A stretch of DNA of 64,000 nucleotides from Dactylonectria macrodidyma (lineage: Eukaryota > Ascomycota > Sordariomycetes > Hypocreales > Nectriaceae). This document shows positions 1-11,488 of this stretch, one piece after another (the first letter of the stretch is position 1; each line of letters begins with the position of its first letter). The notes under the pieces were generated by a model that made no database searches, had not been told where the DNA came from, and saw only the letters and a program-made list of their open reading frames with translations. The DNA lies in the NCBI GenBank assembly GCA_020744425.1, contig JAGMUV010000012.1, positions 620,001-684,000 on the forward strand, read 5' to 3'. The position numbers and the translations under genes are program-made.

Positions 1-1005
1 GCCAGCTCTCCGGATATCTAAGCCGGAGCTAAAGTCGCATCGACGTAAAATTTCATTATCTCTATTTCACAAAGCTTCTGCAACCGTCATATAATGGTAA
101 TGTTTGCGGAAACGCGACTAGCGACCCCTATTCGCATCATATGCCCAGTATGGATCTATATAACTGATGTGTCACTGTGGCATGCTCTAAGCTGAGCTGT
201 CGCTGAGCTTGGGCTGAGGATCCTAGAGCCGGGCTGAGCCGGGCTGAGCTTTGGGCTGAGGTGCCTGGAGGGCCCACTTTTTCTTTATCAAGCCAGTCAG
301 GCAAGAGTGGGGTACCCTCCACTACAAGCACTGCTGGAAGTAGGAACTGCCACACTTTTAGCCACTACGGCAAAAGGGAATGCACTCCGCTATTGCGAGT
401 GCCTATTACAGTGTATATTCCGTGCGACAGAAACTTATGACCTTGATACTCTTCAAGGGATGCAAGGACCAGGCGAAAATCCCATGAAAGTGCCCGTTAC
501 AGGGCACTGTTCGAGAAATTGTGGTCTCTATCCGGCATAGTCCAATTCAACACTAGCAAACCGGTCTCAAAGACCCGGATCCTTTAGATCCGGTCTTAAA
601 AGAACCTTATTGTAGCCCCTATGATGACAAGGGCATCTCTGTATAAAAAGGCCGCTGCGAGTCCTCTGTTAAAGAGAGAGGGGCGATACACATCACATTC
701 ACTCTAATATTTGACACATATAAGTGAGATATAGTCTTACCTTCTTCCATATGTCGACACTGCGGAAACAGTTATTACCAATGAGGCCTAGAACCAACCC
801 ACCCCACCTCTGCAGGATCGGCATGAATTCTTTAACACAGGGTCATTCTATCGTGATGATCTTCACGGAGTGTAGTGGTAGATCCATACATTGACCTACA
901 TAGATATCGTTGGCTTCCAAGCACGGAAGTAATCATGGCAGTACCTCATGGGATCTATTTATTCCCCACGATTAACACATGAAATCAGCGCACTTTCGCA
1001 GTTCA
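1..1005. other. No gene recognised; short GGGCTGAG repeats
   Basis: I see no convincing coding sequence here. Positions about 190-270 hold several imperfect copies of GGGCTGAG/GAGCTGAG, a small local repeat. The rest is unassigned. Confidence 0.4.
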
Positions 1006-1802
1006 CTAACAAACAATGTTGAAGCCAAGCCAATGAGCCCACCAATAGAAGTCAATGACCTGACCGGATGCAGTTCTCTCCGCCCAGCGGTCCGGCATGG
1101 CCGTAATTTTGAGACCTATATGAGGCTCAAGCTCAAGCGTGGCAGCCTGGAAAAGCCCCTCGACAGGAGCCTTTGCCGTTGCTTGTGCGCTTCTGGATTC
1201 CTGGAGGTTGGAGGTTAGCGCCACAGCGTACCCTATTTGGATTGCAGAGATGCTGTCAAAGGCCAAAAGGATGAACGCATACCGATAGCTAAGAATAAAG
1301 TCTTCATAGAAGATTCGCTTTGCACAATACATCATGGTCAGCGAAATGGAAATTGAAGGCAACAATGGGCATGATTGAGAAACGTACATAGAAGGTCTTC
1401 TCCTTAACAAACACGGGCGAATGATAAATTTCACGCACAGCTCCAGGACCTCACAAATGATAACTCATTAGGACCAACTCTAATAACTGTGCCTATTGTA
1501 ATGAGTAATCAATCATGATAAGTTAGGCCCGTGTTTAAGATCGAGTTACTTATCGGACTTAAGGTGGGCATTATGAATTCTCTCAGACTTGCGGCCCTTG
1601 AGGTTTCTAATTCGGCGCCCAGTCGAGACACACGAGCAAATGGCGGCCCAGGAAATTTACGCAACTGGTGGAGCAATAGATGGTACAATATCGAGAGGAG
1701 AAGCTGCATACAAGTAAAAGCTAGTCCACCAGCGCATAGCTGAAGCGTGGTGTTGGCAAGAGGTGCCGACAGAACAAAGGTATTATTCATATTTCCCATC
1801 AT
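1006..1802 (-). pseudogene. Cytochrome P450 N-terminal relic
   Basis: The open frame at 1802-1509 has a hydrophobic segment followed by a KFPGPPFARVSRL-like stretch, the proline-rich hinge after the membrane anchor of fungal microsomal P450s. The next minus-strand frame (1434-1006) ends in a segment like DFYWWAHWLGFNIVC, which resembles the region before the P450 I-helix where fungal enzymes read W...FDI. The two parts are in separate frames with stops. No haem-binding cysteine motif (FxxGxRxCxG) appears downstream. I read this as the 5' third of a decayed P450 gene. The family call rests on two short motifs, and the substrate is unknown. Confidence 0.5.
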
Positions 1803-2835
1803 TTTAGTAGCGTCTTCCTGCTCTCATGAACACCAGCAGAAGTACCGGGGATGTTGAGTCTCAACCATTTTTATTTACTATGGAAACCTGATCGGTGGTG
1901 GAAACGGAGATCTGACATGATCCGGGGAGATGCCGCGATTAAATGAGGTAGTTTGGTACTGGCGGGGCAGTCGGCGGGGAGGCTAGGGTAATTACTCCAC
2001 CCGCGGAGATAAATCTATACATAAAGGTGTTGCTAGAAACACGAAATGCCATCGCCAAGTCTAAAAGGAGCTCTCGTCTTAGGCGGCCTATTAGGGTTAT
2101 AGCTCGACAACTTCTCATCCATAGCACCAAGTTTCCCATCAGATAAGCCGATAAGCCCCTGGACAGCCAACTGCTCCTCTTTTGTCAAGTAATGACGTTT
2201 AATCTTTTCGGGTAGGTGGGTGTAGAGTGAGACTCGGCGCGATAATCCGTTGTGAGATGCGGCTGGGCAATCCGAAAGGTCCTCTTTATGCAAATCGACA
2301 ATTGGCTCCGCGTCCGTAGCTAAAAAGAAAGTTGTCGGACCCGAGACGGAACCCATGTTAAGTTTGAGTGGGGGTAGTAGACGGTTGCGAGCGCGGAGTA
2401 TCCGAGAGGTCGACACGTCCTAGCCGTCTCCATTTAGTCGTTAGCAGAAAACTCGAGGAGAGTATGAAAAGAATTTGTCCCGGGTAATGGCTGTTGTTCG
2501 AGAAACTTGGTGATTCTGTTCCCGAGCCGTAGCTGCAACGCAGTGCATATACTTCTATGGAACAAACAACATCGTTCTCTCTCAGACACATACTGAGATA
2601 AATAATATAAAGATATGTAGACACATACCGAATTTTCAATTTCAGGTGTGAATCCTTCACCATGTCGTGGGTGCCAATTACCTTGGCAATGTATAGGGAG
2701 GAGTCCAAAGAACCAACTGAAATTAATATGAAAATACTATCTCGATACAATAGTTGAGAATAATGATCAGATAATATGAAGTGAATATCGACACCTAAAC
2801 AACGCACCTTTTTCCATCGGACCGGATTATTATTA
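1803..2835. other. Unassigned stretch
   Basis: Minus-strand open frames at 2416-2033 and 2807-2358 show no recognisable domain and their composition is not clearly protein-like. I see nothing else here that I can name. Confidence 0.3.
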
Positions 2836-3560
2836 TTAATTTGTCACCTTGATAGTAGTGGCAACACTCGGTACCCCCGCCGAGTTCAGCACAAAAAGCA
2901 TCCAGTATCCCGGCAGAGCAATTCCCCGGTCATTCGGAATTTTGAATGAATACCTGTTTGTCCCAGCGTTCGCCAATGTCAGAGCAATACGTCGCTGGTC
3001 AGTGTTGACCGTGTGTGTCGCAGTCCCATATCGAATCAATGAAGCCCGGTTAATCGGACCGCTCGTGGTAAAATTAATAGTGCTGCCCACTTTCGCGGTC
3101 TTAGTTGAAGTGCTCGAGATTCTTGGTCGAGTTGCTAGGTTGCCGTTGTTATCGTAGAGATAATTCGGTGTGAAAATTTGAGCATCAAAGTGGTTTGTCG
3201 TACAAGCGCCACACAGTCCCCCGCCGCCATTGAATACCCTTCCATCCGGTAGCAGCAACGAGATACTATGGTATACTCGGATGATTGAATTTCTTTGCTG
3301 CTTGATGAAGGTATTAGAGGCGGGGAGGTATAGCTCGGGCTCAAGTTGGGGGGTCGAATCTGCAAAAGGCTGGGAATGTTGCTGGCCTCCGGTAATAAAG
3401 ACGGTTCCGTCAGGGAGCACAACTGAGGTGTGAAAGATGCGAGGATGTAATCCTTGGCCATTGCCGGCCGAAGCTGTTTGGGCGGTACTTCCAGGCTCGC
3501 CGATTGTGATGATGTGTGCATTAGCTGTGGAATCATGGGGCAGGCCACAGGGACTATCAA
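2836..3560 (-). pseudogene. Galactose oxidase, C-terminal fragment
   Basis: The minus-strand frame continues upstream of the first possible start (GTG at 3420) to a TAG near 3560, so this is a 5'-truncated gene. It matches the C-terminal third of fungal secreted galactose oxidase, a copper-radical enzyme that oxidises primary alcohols of galactose to aldehydes. Visible landmarks are TANAHIIT, FHTSVVLPDGTVFITGG (kelch blade), RVYHSISLLLPDGRV with the axial Tyr and the first His copper ligand, and GTATHTVNTDQRR with the second His ligand. The frame ends with the all-beta C-terminal domain and a TAA stop. The N-terminal carbohydrate-binding domain and the Cys-Tyr cofactor region are missing. Upstream, 3566-3754 carries only blurred similarity in another frame. 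The remnant cannot form the active site. Confidence 0.85.
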
Positions 3561-3979
3561 CGCGTCTACGCGTCTACGCGCCTGCCCGCTTTCTCTCTTT
3601 CCTCTCCATCGTAGTATCCTCGCAATACAGTAGCATTATCTCTTGAGTTGATCTCACCTGGCCCGTGACACCTAACATTGTTGTTAGCTCGCCTTCTGTA
3701 TACCCCGGAAAATTGGGACAAAGCGGAATGAATGCCAGGGATGGGACCGATCATTCAAATGCGAATGGACTCCACGACACTCGCACCATGATTGGGCATA
3801 GATAGCCGGAAGGTCTCGTTCCTCCACTGCTGTTGAAGCGCCCTTTTTTTTTTCCTTCCGGGATCTTGTTGAAGAAATCCCTTAAAAATCCCCTATCCCT
3901 AGGCCCCCCTTGATCCCCTGTCCAAATCTTCTCCTAGTCAACCGGCCGACGGTCGGTCCGCCCGGGGATAAAAGACAGT
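3561..3979. other. Upstream of the oxidase fragment
   Basis: This may contain degraded upstream galactose oxidase sequence in a shifted frame (3566-3754), followed by AT- and pyrimidine-rich sequence. No independent gene is seen. Confidence 0.35.
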
Positions 3980-4303
3980 CTACTGACGGTCTGAGATCCT
4001 TGTCATCTCTTTAGTAAAATCCTCCACTGTCTCCTCTTGAACCTCTGCCATTGCCAACAGGCAAGCCTTCTCAAATTGATCATCCGAGTGATTTTGCATG
4101 CCAGCTTGAAGCTTAGATTCATCTTCCTCCTCCCGAAGAATACCAGAATCGCATAGCTTTTCACCCACCCCTGCAACAAGTGGCTGTGTTGCTTGCCAGA
4201 CTTTGCAGTCTTCTATAACCCAACCCAAGGGCGTCCCCGTATGTTTCTCAAAGCTTTGTAGATAGTCGTCAAACATTTTTTCGGAAGGCATCTCAAAGCC
4301 CAC
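3980..4303 (-). CDS. Hypothetical acidic protein, 107 aa
   Basis: A minus-strand frame encodes a 107-residue acidic, helix-prone protein rich in Glu and Asp (for example EEEDESKLQAGMQ and AEVQEETVEDFTKEM). It has no signal peptide, membrane segment or motif I recognise. It starts with an ATG and has protein-like composition, but I found no promoter or intron support. It could be a fragment of a longer gene. Function unknown. Confidence 0.3.
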   Translation of the reverse strand: MGFEMPSEKMFDDYLQSFEKHTGTPLGWVIEDCKVWQATQPLVAGVGEKLCDSGILREEEDESKLQAGMQNHSDDQFEKACLLAMAEVQEETVEDFTKEMTRISDRQ

Positions 4304-4680
4304 TTAGAATGTTAGCTCTTTGACCTCAACCTGTTTCTCGATGATTCTTACGATATGGAAGGGCTTCCTCTGGCGTGTCTGGAAGAAGGGATGTAGGTAC
4401 CAATGCATAACCCAATTCGACAGTAATGGCGGTATGAATCTCAATATCGATATCCATTATGGGGCTTTCCCTGTCGATCTGGAACTCGGGTTCTTACAAA
4501 TGCTACCGAGAGAGCAACGGCTTCCATCTCGTTGCGAAAATGGGCTTCACCATGCGTAGAGGGATCCAGATGACTGGCAATAACAGTCACATATTCAGAT
4601 TGAACGGAAGACTGGGAAATAAGGTCCCGGAGATTTGTCTTATGACTTCTCCTGGCTTAGATAACGGCTTAAACACACGG
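4304..4680. other. Intergenic
   Basis: The open frames here look accidental (Trp/Cys/His-rich, no domain). This is probably the upstream region of the RING gene. Confidence 0.35.
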
Positions 4681-4688
4681 GTATATAA
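4681..4688 (+). promoter_or_regulatory. TATA box of the RING-finger gene
   Basis: GTATATAAG lies about 115 bp upstream of the proposed start at 4799, a plausible distance for a fungal promoter. Confidence 0.4.
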
Positions 4689-4798
4689 GCTGACGCCTCC
4701 CCAGGACCTGAGCTCATATAACTCTCTCCATTTCCACAACACCTTCGCGCCAGCAATTCTTCGCTACTACCTCCTTACGATCAAGACTCTCAATCAAC

Positions 4799-5415
4799 AT
4801 GTATCACAATGAAAACCAGATGGAGAAGCGATGCGGACAGTGCCTCACCTATCTCAATCCGGGCCCGAAATTACGCCGCTTGAACTCGGAATTTGTAGGG
4901 TTCACCTCAGCACCCAAGTTCTTCCGTTGACGATGCTATAGCTCCTCTGCGATGCCTGTGGAGATCTTCAGAGTTTGGAGGGTCACCTGATGGTTCGTCA
5001 GTATGACTGGGAGGGAGATTGCGCAATCTGTTACGAAGAGGATATTACTGTTGTCTTCCTTGCCTGTTGGAATGGTTCCTCGCCCACTCTTGTCGGCCAT
5101 ACACTATGCTATACCTGTGCGCATGGTCTTGGTATATATAGGACTGGCTCTGCATTGCTTCTTCCTGAGCAACCGGTCAAGTGTCCATACTGCGTCAGAG
5201 AAGTAATCCATGCTGTCCAGGCAGCCTCTGAGGTCGTGGTTTTGGACGAGCCCGAGGTTGTGGCTGTTTTGAAGGTGCTTCTCACACAAAGGGGACAGCA
5301 GCAAGTCAAAGCTAGGCTGATGGACTTGAACGAAATATGGATGGATCTTCAAGAGTTAGGAGAGACTCAGCAGAGGGTGGCAGTGCAGATGTTTGAGAAC
5401 AAGTACGGGATCTAG
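4799..5415 (+). CDS. RING-type zinc-finger protein with N-terminal CxxC pairs, 189 aa
   Basis: Exon 1 is 4799-4894. A 47-nt intron follows (4895-4941, GTAGGG...TTGACGATGCTATAG), then exon 2 at 4942-5415, and the reading phase is kept. The N-terminus has CGQC (about residues 13-16) and CDAC (about 35-38). These are followed by CAIC, a loop with FLAC, HTLCYTC and KCPYC, a C3HC4-like RING arrangement. The last 80 residues are helical and acidic. RING proteins usually act as E3 ubiquitin ligases by recruiting an E2 enzyme; substrate and location cannot be told. The intron is my prediction from in-frame splice signals. Without it the protein would start at a later Met and lose the first Cys pairs. 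A TATA box sits about 115 bp upstream. Confidence 0.6.
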
Positions 5416-6356
5416 TACCCCAGGTGCCTATGAAATGATATTTGATGCCACAATGTCTGTATCTTGCCTTCATGCTAGCAACTTGCTCACCCTTGATGAG
5501 CTTGAAGGTAGCGTGTTCCTTGGGGTTCCTGGCCAGACAAAAAATCTCATTGTCTCGCAAGCGGATGCGAGACATGTTGTACAGGCGTTCCTACGCTGTC
5601 AACTTTGACACGTTAGCAAGGATGTCTCTGACCCTAGAAAAGCCGCCTACAGCTTCGGCTCACGGCCCTCTTGTCTTCTTCGATCGGCTATCCCGAGACC
5701 TCCTGCCTGACCAGCAGATCTTCCCCTGACAAATATCGCCCCTTCACTTGCCTCAGAGGCGTGGCGTTTATTCTCTTCTCTAAAGTATCCAGAGCCTGCC
5801 TTATAATATTAAGGTATAATACCATAGTACTACTATGGTATGTCCAAGAGCCTTGGGCACGGAGGATCTAGGTTGTTGGATCGGGTGGCGCATCCATGAA
5901 TTTCCATTAACATAACATGCCTGTCAATAAGACATATTACCGGAGTATAATGTATCTGCCTTTTTAGGATTCGCATGTATTCAAACCGTACTAGTCCGCT
6001 CCTTCGGATCAGGAGGCCTCTCCATATACCACTTGGACCTACCAGCGCTACCTCATGGTATCAAGTTGTGCCGCCATGTCGGGACCCTATCCGTATAGGG
6101 CAAATATCCCTCTTCATATCTGTAGGATGCCTGGAGAGGCCCCTTCTCGATTCCTGCAATAGTTTGTGTGAGCAGCTGCTTGGTAACACACTTGGCTTGG
6201 CTTGTGGATCAAACTCTGGTCTGCTATCGATAAGGGGCTCATGTGACCCATTCTCCTTGCTCACTGACAATATAAACGGAGACCTCTCCATGCTTTGAGA
6301 TCATTCATCTCCATCCTCTACCATCAGCCATTTATCAATCACCAGCACCGTTCAAG
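5416..6356. other. Intergenic
   Basis: No convincing gene. The open frames here are antisense or out-of-frame and lack domains. Confidence 0.4.
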
Positions 6357-7324
6357 ATGATTCCCATCCAACCCTCCCTCAAGCATACATTGCTTAAGCG
6401 GGCCAGCTTCATTGACGCACTTCAAAAATCCATCACCGACCTCCATAATTTCAAAGACACAGAGGATGAAGTGATCCTCTCCTCGAGTATCTTCCCCCTC
6501 GGAGACTTTCAACCCGATAAAAGTGGCGCTCCAGATTATATCCCACAAGATAGCACTCTTCTCTCCCTCACTCCGCTACACATCGCCGCCTACTACGGCA
6601 AGGATAACATTATCGAACGGCTGTTGGTATTCTCAGAGGTCAACGCGGATACTAAATACGATATGGCTACTCCTCTTTTCCTATCTCTCATCAACGGGCG
6701 TCTCAGCACAGCCAAGTTGCTATTAGGATGTGGTGCTTCTTGTAACGGGTCAGGCCCACTTGGCTGGCGGCTCTGCCGCCAAGCCCGAATTCTTCTCCAC
6801 AGCGCCATCGAGTCGATTCTCGAATCTTCTATATTAAAGAAGATATAACGCTTCACGCACCCAGTTTGTATTTAGATTCTTTCCTTTCTTCACCTTGAAA
6901 GTAAACAGCATAGGGACTAGTTAGTTGAATCAACTCGCTAGAGGCCTTTCACACTTCTCCAGATGGGGAGTCTTGCGCAACCGGTCTACATGCTGCAGCA
7001 AGACAGGGGTTACTGGCCGAGATCTGCAATTTCGTCCAAAACTATCATGTGGAACCAGATATTGAAGACTCATATGGTGCGACACCTGTTGTGTATGCTC
7101 TTTATCTGCCGGAGGAGGAAGCTTTAAAGACCATCTCCCTCCTTTTCGATTTAGGGGCGAGGGCGGATGCGGTGGTCGGGGACTACGTTTGGGCATATGC
7201 CGATCTCGCTAGGGCTATGGGTAAGGAGGAATTGGCGTTTTGGCTTGAGAGCAGAGTAGATGGTTCTGATGCTCATACAGTTGGATTTGTGTATGCAGGT
7301 CGTAATATGAATATAGATTCATAA
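6357..7324 (+). CDS. Ankyrin-repeat protein, about 248 aa
   Basis: The first part (6357-6741) contains TPLHIAAYYGKDNIIERLL and ATPLFLSLINGRLSTAKLL, typical ankyrin helices. The second part (6963-7324) continues with GLHAAARQGLLAEI and GATPVVYALYLPEE...LLFDLGARAD. A 221-nt intron (6742-6962, GTAACG donor, CTTCTCCAG acceptor) joins them in phase and gives 249 codons. Without splicing the frame stops at 6846-6848. This intron is longer than the others in the window, so a decayed gene is the alternative. Ankyrin repeats bind other proteins and no catalytic domain is present. Partner and role are unknown. Confidence 0.5.
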
Positions 7325-7802
7325 TTATTTTAAATACCTATATTAAGGTTGACTTAAGGGTAGTGAAATTCGACATCTTAGCTATCTAATGGGGGAATAC
7401 CTTTATACACACCACACACCATCCGATCAAGACCTTAACGGCCTGGAAGCCAAGGAACACAGAGCAGAGAAAAGATCCAGCAGGCCTTAGAAGCGGTTCA
7501 CCTGCCCCTATCTAGGGCTACCTTTAGCTACAGGGGTGATAAGGTAGGCGGGGGTAGGAAACATTCCTGATATGCACATTTCCTTGCGCTGGATCCCGAT
7601 AGCACTGTGCTCCTGAGCAAGGGGGTCCATCACATTACATAATAGTATAAACTCTGCACTAATGATTCGGTCGATGATATAGAAACGCATGCAATATAGG
7701 CCAATTGCACCTTAAGCCTATAAAGCTAGCAAGCTGTAATCATTCAACCACGGTTATAGCAAGACCTTTTAACTTAATCGGCTAGGATTTAGTCTTTTCG
7801 CA
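7325..7802. other. Intergenic
   Basis: I see no gene or notable repeat. Confidence 0.4.
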
Positions 7803-8106
7803 TCAGTCAACCAGCAGCCTCGGCTTCTTCTTACTCAGCTTGCAGTTCGGCGTGTTGCCGTCCTGTGGCTCCTCCTCTTCGTCTGGCGCTTGATCGGGTT
7901 TTCATTGCGGCCGACTGGATCTTGGCCTTGTAGATGAACGTTACTTCAATCTATAGTTTCCTCCCTCCGCGGAACAAAGAGCTATAAGCTCGCAGCTGCT
8001 TCTCTACTTCCTCCCAGTTTATATTGAATTCGGGGTAAGATTTCGATAAACTCTGTTCAGCTCGGTCCGAGACAGATACGGCGACGTCAGTCTCCTCGGG
8101 TTTCAT
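7803..8106 (-). pseudogene. Remnant of an unknown gene
   Basis: Reading down from an ATG at 8106, the frame gives an acidic start, then a NWEEVEKQLRAYSSLFRGGRKL-like stretch, an in-frame TAG, and IEVTFIYKAKIQSAAMKTR. After a frame change comes an acidic and lysine-rich tail (PDQAPDEEEEPQ...SKKKPRLLVD) ending in TGA at 7803-7805. The pattern of a Trp-Glu segment followed by LFR-G-(K/R)KL and a beta strand resembles a module I associate with fungal repeat-linked proteins, but I cannot name the family. It has one stop and one frameshift, so it is non-functional as read. Confidence 0.35.
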
Positions 8107-8334
8107 AGCATTTAGTCGCTAGTATTTTCTTCTAGACGCGGCCCTCGACCTTTTACTACAAAGACCTGTTCTAGAACGCACCTGGCGCCAGCATAAGATC
8201 TTACTCGAGTTCTGGATTGTACATAAGCTTCATTAGTCTTCCTCCTTTATTTAAAAGTAACTTCTATTCGATCGAGTAGTGACTGCATGTCAGCGGGAAT
8301 TCGTTATATGCTAGATCTTTGTCTCAGTTACTAA

Positions 8335-8850
8335 ACTGGACATTTGACTAAAACTGGATATTTAACTAAAACTGGATATTTAACTAAAACTGGAGCCTTC
8401 AAATCTCAAGCTTGATTATCAGACTCCCAGGTTTAAGAGCCGCAGCAGTTTTAGTCAAAGATCCCTGTTTTAGTCAAACATCCTGGTTTTAGTCAAACAT
8501 CCCGGTTTTAGTCAAACATCCCGGTTTTAGTCAACCATCCCTGTTTTAGTCAAAGATCCTGGTTTTAGTCAAAGATCCTGGTTTGGTCAAACATCCTGGT
8601 TTTAGTCAAATGTCCAGTTTTAGTCAAAGATCCTGGTTTTAGTCAAACATCCCGGTTTTAGTCAAACATCCTGGTTTTGGTCAAATGTCCAGTTTTGGTC
8701 AAAGATCCCTGTTTTAGTCAAACATCCTGGTTTTAGTCAAACATCCCGGTTTTAGTCAAATATCCAGTTTTGGTCAAATGTCCAGTTTGCCAAACGTCCA
8801 GCTTTACCAAAACCCCAGTTTGTCAAATGTCCAGTTTTATCAAAGGTCAG
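8335..8850. repeat. 19-bp minisatellite with inverted arms
   Basis: Positions about 8445-8850 hold roughly 20 imperfect tandem copies of a 19-bp unit close to TTTTAGTCAAACATCCCGG, varying at the AAAGATCC/AAACATCC/AAATGTCC part. Before it, about 8335-8395, three to four copies run in the opposite orientation (TTTAACTAAAACTGGATA). A spacer of about 50 bp separates the arms, so the transcript or single strand could fold back. I see no gene inside it. Confidence 0.8.
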
Positions 8851-9546
8851 AAATGGATGTTGGGGTATCAGGAAACTCAGCCATAATGTGGTGATAAAGT
8901 TACTAGGCGACGGTATTTTGATGCTGTCAGAAAGAGTGGCCAGAGCGGATTAAGGAAGGTTAAAGAATTAGGGCAAAAGGCCAAGATACTCACTGCATTA
9001 TTCTTTTTTGACCCTATAGCCGGTGATTTCAGCGTCAGAGGCCATATCCCTAATAGTGAAACAATTCCGGATTTTAATCTTCTGGTATGCGTTATCACAC
9101 ATGTTAACATGCAACTACTGACGAACTACTAGTTCCAAGGGCCCCAAGCATATCCAAGACGACAGAGGCGTGTCGCATCTAGGAGATGGAAGTGATCATG
9201 TGTGTGAGAAGCTCTTGCTATTCTTCCTATCTAATGAGGGTCTTTGGGTCAGTCTTATAGGTGAAGAGACTGATGATGACCTCGGACAGCCAAGACGGTC
9301 CGGATGCTACGGACTATTTGACTTTATCTAGCTATCCTCCTGATCATAGCTTGTGACGAAGCTGATGACGAGGCCAGTGACGAGGAAAGTGGCTGTGGAA
9401 CCTTATGATGAAGGGCAGAAAGCTTGACTGTTGTCATAGCTGCAAAATCCGATATCCCGATATGTGACAAGGCGTTCAACGCGAAACGCATGGCGACAGT
9501 GCACCACCGTCCCTATTAAGATTAGAGGGCGAACTAAATCATGATA
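8851..9546. other. Unassigned
   Basis: Minus-strand frame 9110-8877 has no recognisable domain. Nothing else is supported. Confidence 0.35.
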
Positions 9547-10127
9547 CTAGATATTCACTAACCGAGTGGAAATATAGTGAGAACTCGTCAGCGAGAATCG
9601 ATTGTTATAGGCCTGTTCCTCATTTTCATGACTTCCATCCCCCTGGTTGTTTTCTTCAATCTGCAAGGCGTTTTGGGCTGCTGAGTTTTCCTGAACCATC
9701 AGATTGGATTCAATCATTCGAAAGAATAGCACGACGAGAAGATCTCTAATTCTGACCTTTAAATTAGCCTCAACCGTACTCTAAATATACTTAGTGCTAC
9801 TTACTTCTCGCGGTCCTTTGTAAGCTGTAGCTTCTGAGATGAAGTCTTCCCCCAGAAAGATTCGCCTTCCTGACGTAAAAGTCTGTTTGCTATTTCCTCC
9901 CGACAATTCCTATCGTGAAGGTGAGACCATCTCGAGGGGTTGGACTTTAAATCTTTGAAAAGCGGTCGTATGGCTTCGAAGAGCTTTGTTTTGCCAAGGT
10001 CATGATCGTAGCCGAGTTTCTGCAAGATCTCAGGGACCATAGGGGCATCTCTCATAGCGGTATATTTTGGGGAACGACCCCTAACTTGAGAATGAGAATG
10101 AGGAGAAGGAAACATTGAGAAGCTCAC
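9547..10127 (-). CDS. Hypothetical protein, two exons, 175 aa
   Basis: Exon 1 is 10127-9805 and exon 2 is 9751-9547. The 53-nt intron (9752-9804) has a GTAAGT donor, CTAAT branch and CAG acceptor, and it joins the frames exactly (528 nt, 176 codons with stop). The N-terminal half is basic and helical, with a motif like LGYDHDLGKTKLFEAIRPLFKDL followed by WSHLHDRNCREEIANRLLRQEG. The second exon has a hydrophobic start (IRDLLVVLFFRMIESNLM) and a low-complexity Glu/Asn stretch. I do not recognise the family. The clean splice signals and consistent frame argue for a real gene. Confidence 0.5.
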
Positions 10128-10694
10128 TTTTTGAATGTTTGTTGAAGATTTTGAAGAATGTAGTGTCTAGTAAAGGGTGTGGAAAGTATGTATATTTATA
10201 TGTAGCAGAACATCCCTGGGTTTGTATAAATAGAAGTGGAGTCTAGCACCCTACTCTACGTATGTTTCCAGCGCCCAATAGCAGCCATAGGCTACAACCC
10301 TGACGGTAGTCGCGGATCCAAGAGTCCTAGATCCGCCAACCAACTGCGAGATATGGGCTAGCACTTTTTCTAAAGAGCGTTGAACATGGAGGGATGTATA
10401 CTAGGGTACCCCTGGGGACATATTACCCTACACTATAGGCTTCAGGCTCAACTACGAATAGTTACCGTTGAGTTATCAAGGAGGTACTGAGAAAAAGAGG
10501 CTAGAAGAGCCAGAAGTAGACAAGTTGGAATTCAGGGCAACTCCATTTAGACCAATCGTATCCTTATTACAAACACGCCAGCCAGGCGGTATTCGGCACC
10601 GGCGTCGCATAAATCGATGAGTCCACCGAAGCAAATCAAGAGTTCCGCTAATACGATTACTACCACCCCTAGCCGCAGAGAAATGAGAAGGAGC
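10128..10694. other. Upstream region of the two-exon gene
   Basis: Contains TATA-like TATATTTATATG near 10189-10201 on the plus strand (reverse complement CATATAAATATA), a possible promoter for the minus-strand gene. No coding sequence seen. Confidence 0.3.
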
Positions 10695-10958
10695 CTACTC
10701 GCCGACAGTGACTGTAAGATAGACCTTGCCAGGGGGGATGTTCAAGCCGACACCGTCCAGAAGCTCTGTACCCTTCACATATGCGTTCTCGCCTGTGCCA
10801 TCGGCGTTGATGGTGGAGCATATCCCAGAGCTGCAAACTTTGAGGGCAGGAGTTTCGAGCCCATGACTAGCAGCAACAAGGCAGGATGCATCCGCACCAG
10901 ACCAATTGTCGTTGGACTTGTTGCCAAAGTCGAACTCGAGTTGTATGAATATGCATGA
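10695..10958 (-). pseudogene. 3' end of a secreted-protein-like gene
   Basis: On the minus strand, from about 10955 to a TAG at 10697-10695, an open frame without a start codon reads like a compact extracellular domain: QLEFDFGNKSNDNWSGADAS, a CSSGICSTI cysteine pair, and an ending LNIPPGKVYLTVTVGE. The upstream side runs directly into AT-rich sequence and the MITE at 11060, so the 5' part is missing or lies beyond an insertion. I cannot name the family. Small fungal secreted proteins with paired cysteines are the likeliest class. Confidence 0.4.
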
Positions 10959-11059
10959 ATATGGGTACGTAAGTACATATTATATTCATATATTATATGG
11001 ATATGAATATGAATATATTCATGCATATTCATATAAGACCTTATTTGAATATTCGTATA

Positions 11060-11488
11060 ACATATGATAAGCATGTGTCACAAAGTAAGTGTCACACCTA
11101 TACTGTACAGCTAAAAGTATAAATTTTAGATTTTCTAAAACGGGCTGTTTAATTAGTAGATTTTTGAAGAATTAATCCTAGATTCTTTAGTAAAAAGGTC
11201 ATAACGTTGTATTTTTTGTAAGATTTTAACTAATTTATTAAGTCTTTAATATATAAATTTAATTAAAAACACAGTGTAAATAAGCTTTTTCTTAATAACT
11301 TTATAAAATAAAATACTCAAAATCTATAAAAAGTCATTTTATATAATACTTTGCTTAAATAACCTTATTATAAGTTTTTAGCTATTTTAGATTTAATTTA
11401 AAATTTTAAAGAATTTCTTAAAATCGCGATTTAAGGTGAAAATCCGAATGTGACACATACTTGTCTGTGACATAAGCTTATCATATGT
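11060..11488. mobile_element. AT-rich MITE with TIRs, TA-flanked
   Basis: Left end ACATATGATAAGC-atg-TGTCACA and right end (reversed) ACATATGATAAGC-tta-TGTCACA form terminal inverted repeats of about 22 bp. A further subterminal TGTCACA copy lies on each side, extending the similarity to about 40 bp. Both ends abut TA, as expected for Tc1/mariner-type target duplication. The interior is about 80% A+T with no coding capacity, which could reflect RIP. No related transposase is visible in the window. Confidence 0.65.

Noticed and set aside
8335..8850. CRISPR-like array
   Set aside because: Units are contiguous without unique spacers, and the host is a eukaryote.
10617..10958. Plus-strand open frame
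   Set aside because: The minus strand of the same stretch reads as a much more protein-like C-terminus with paired cysteines, so the plus frame is a shadow.
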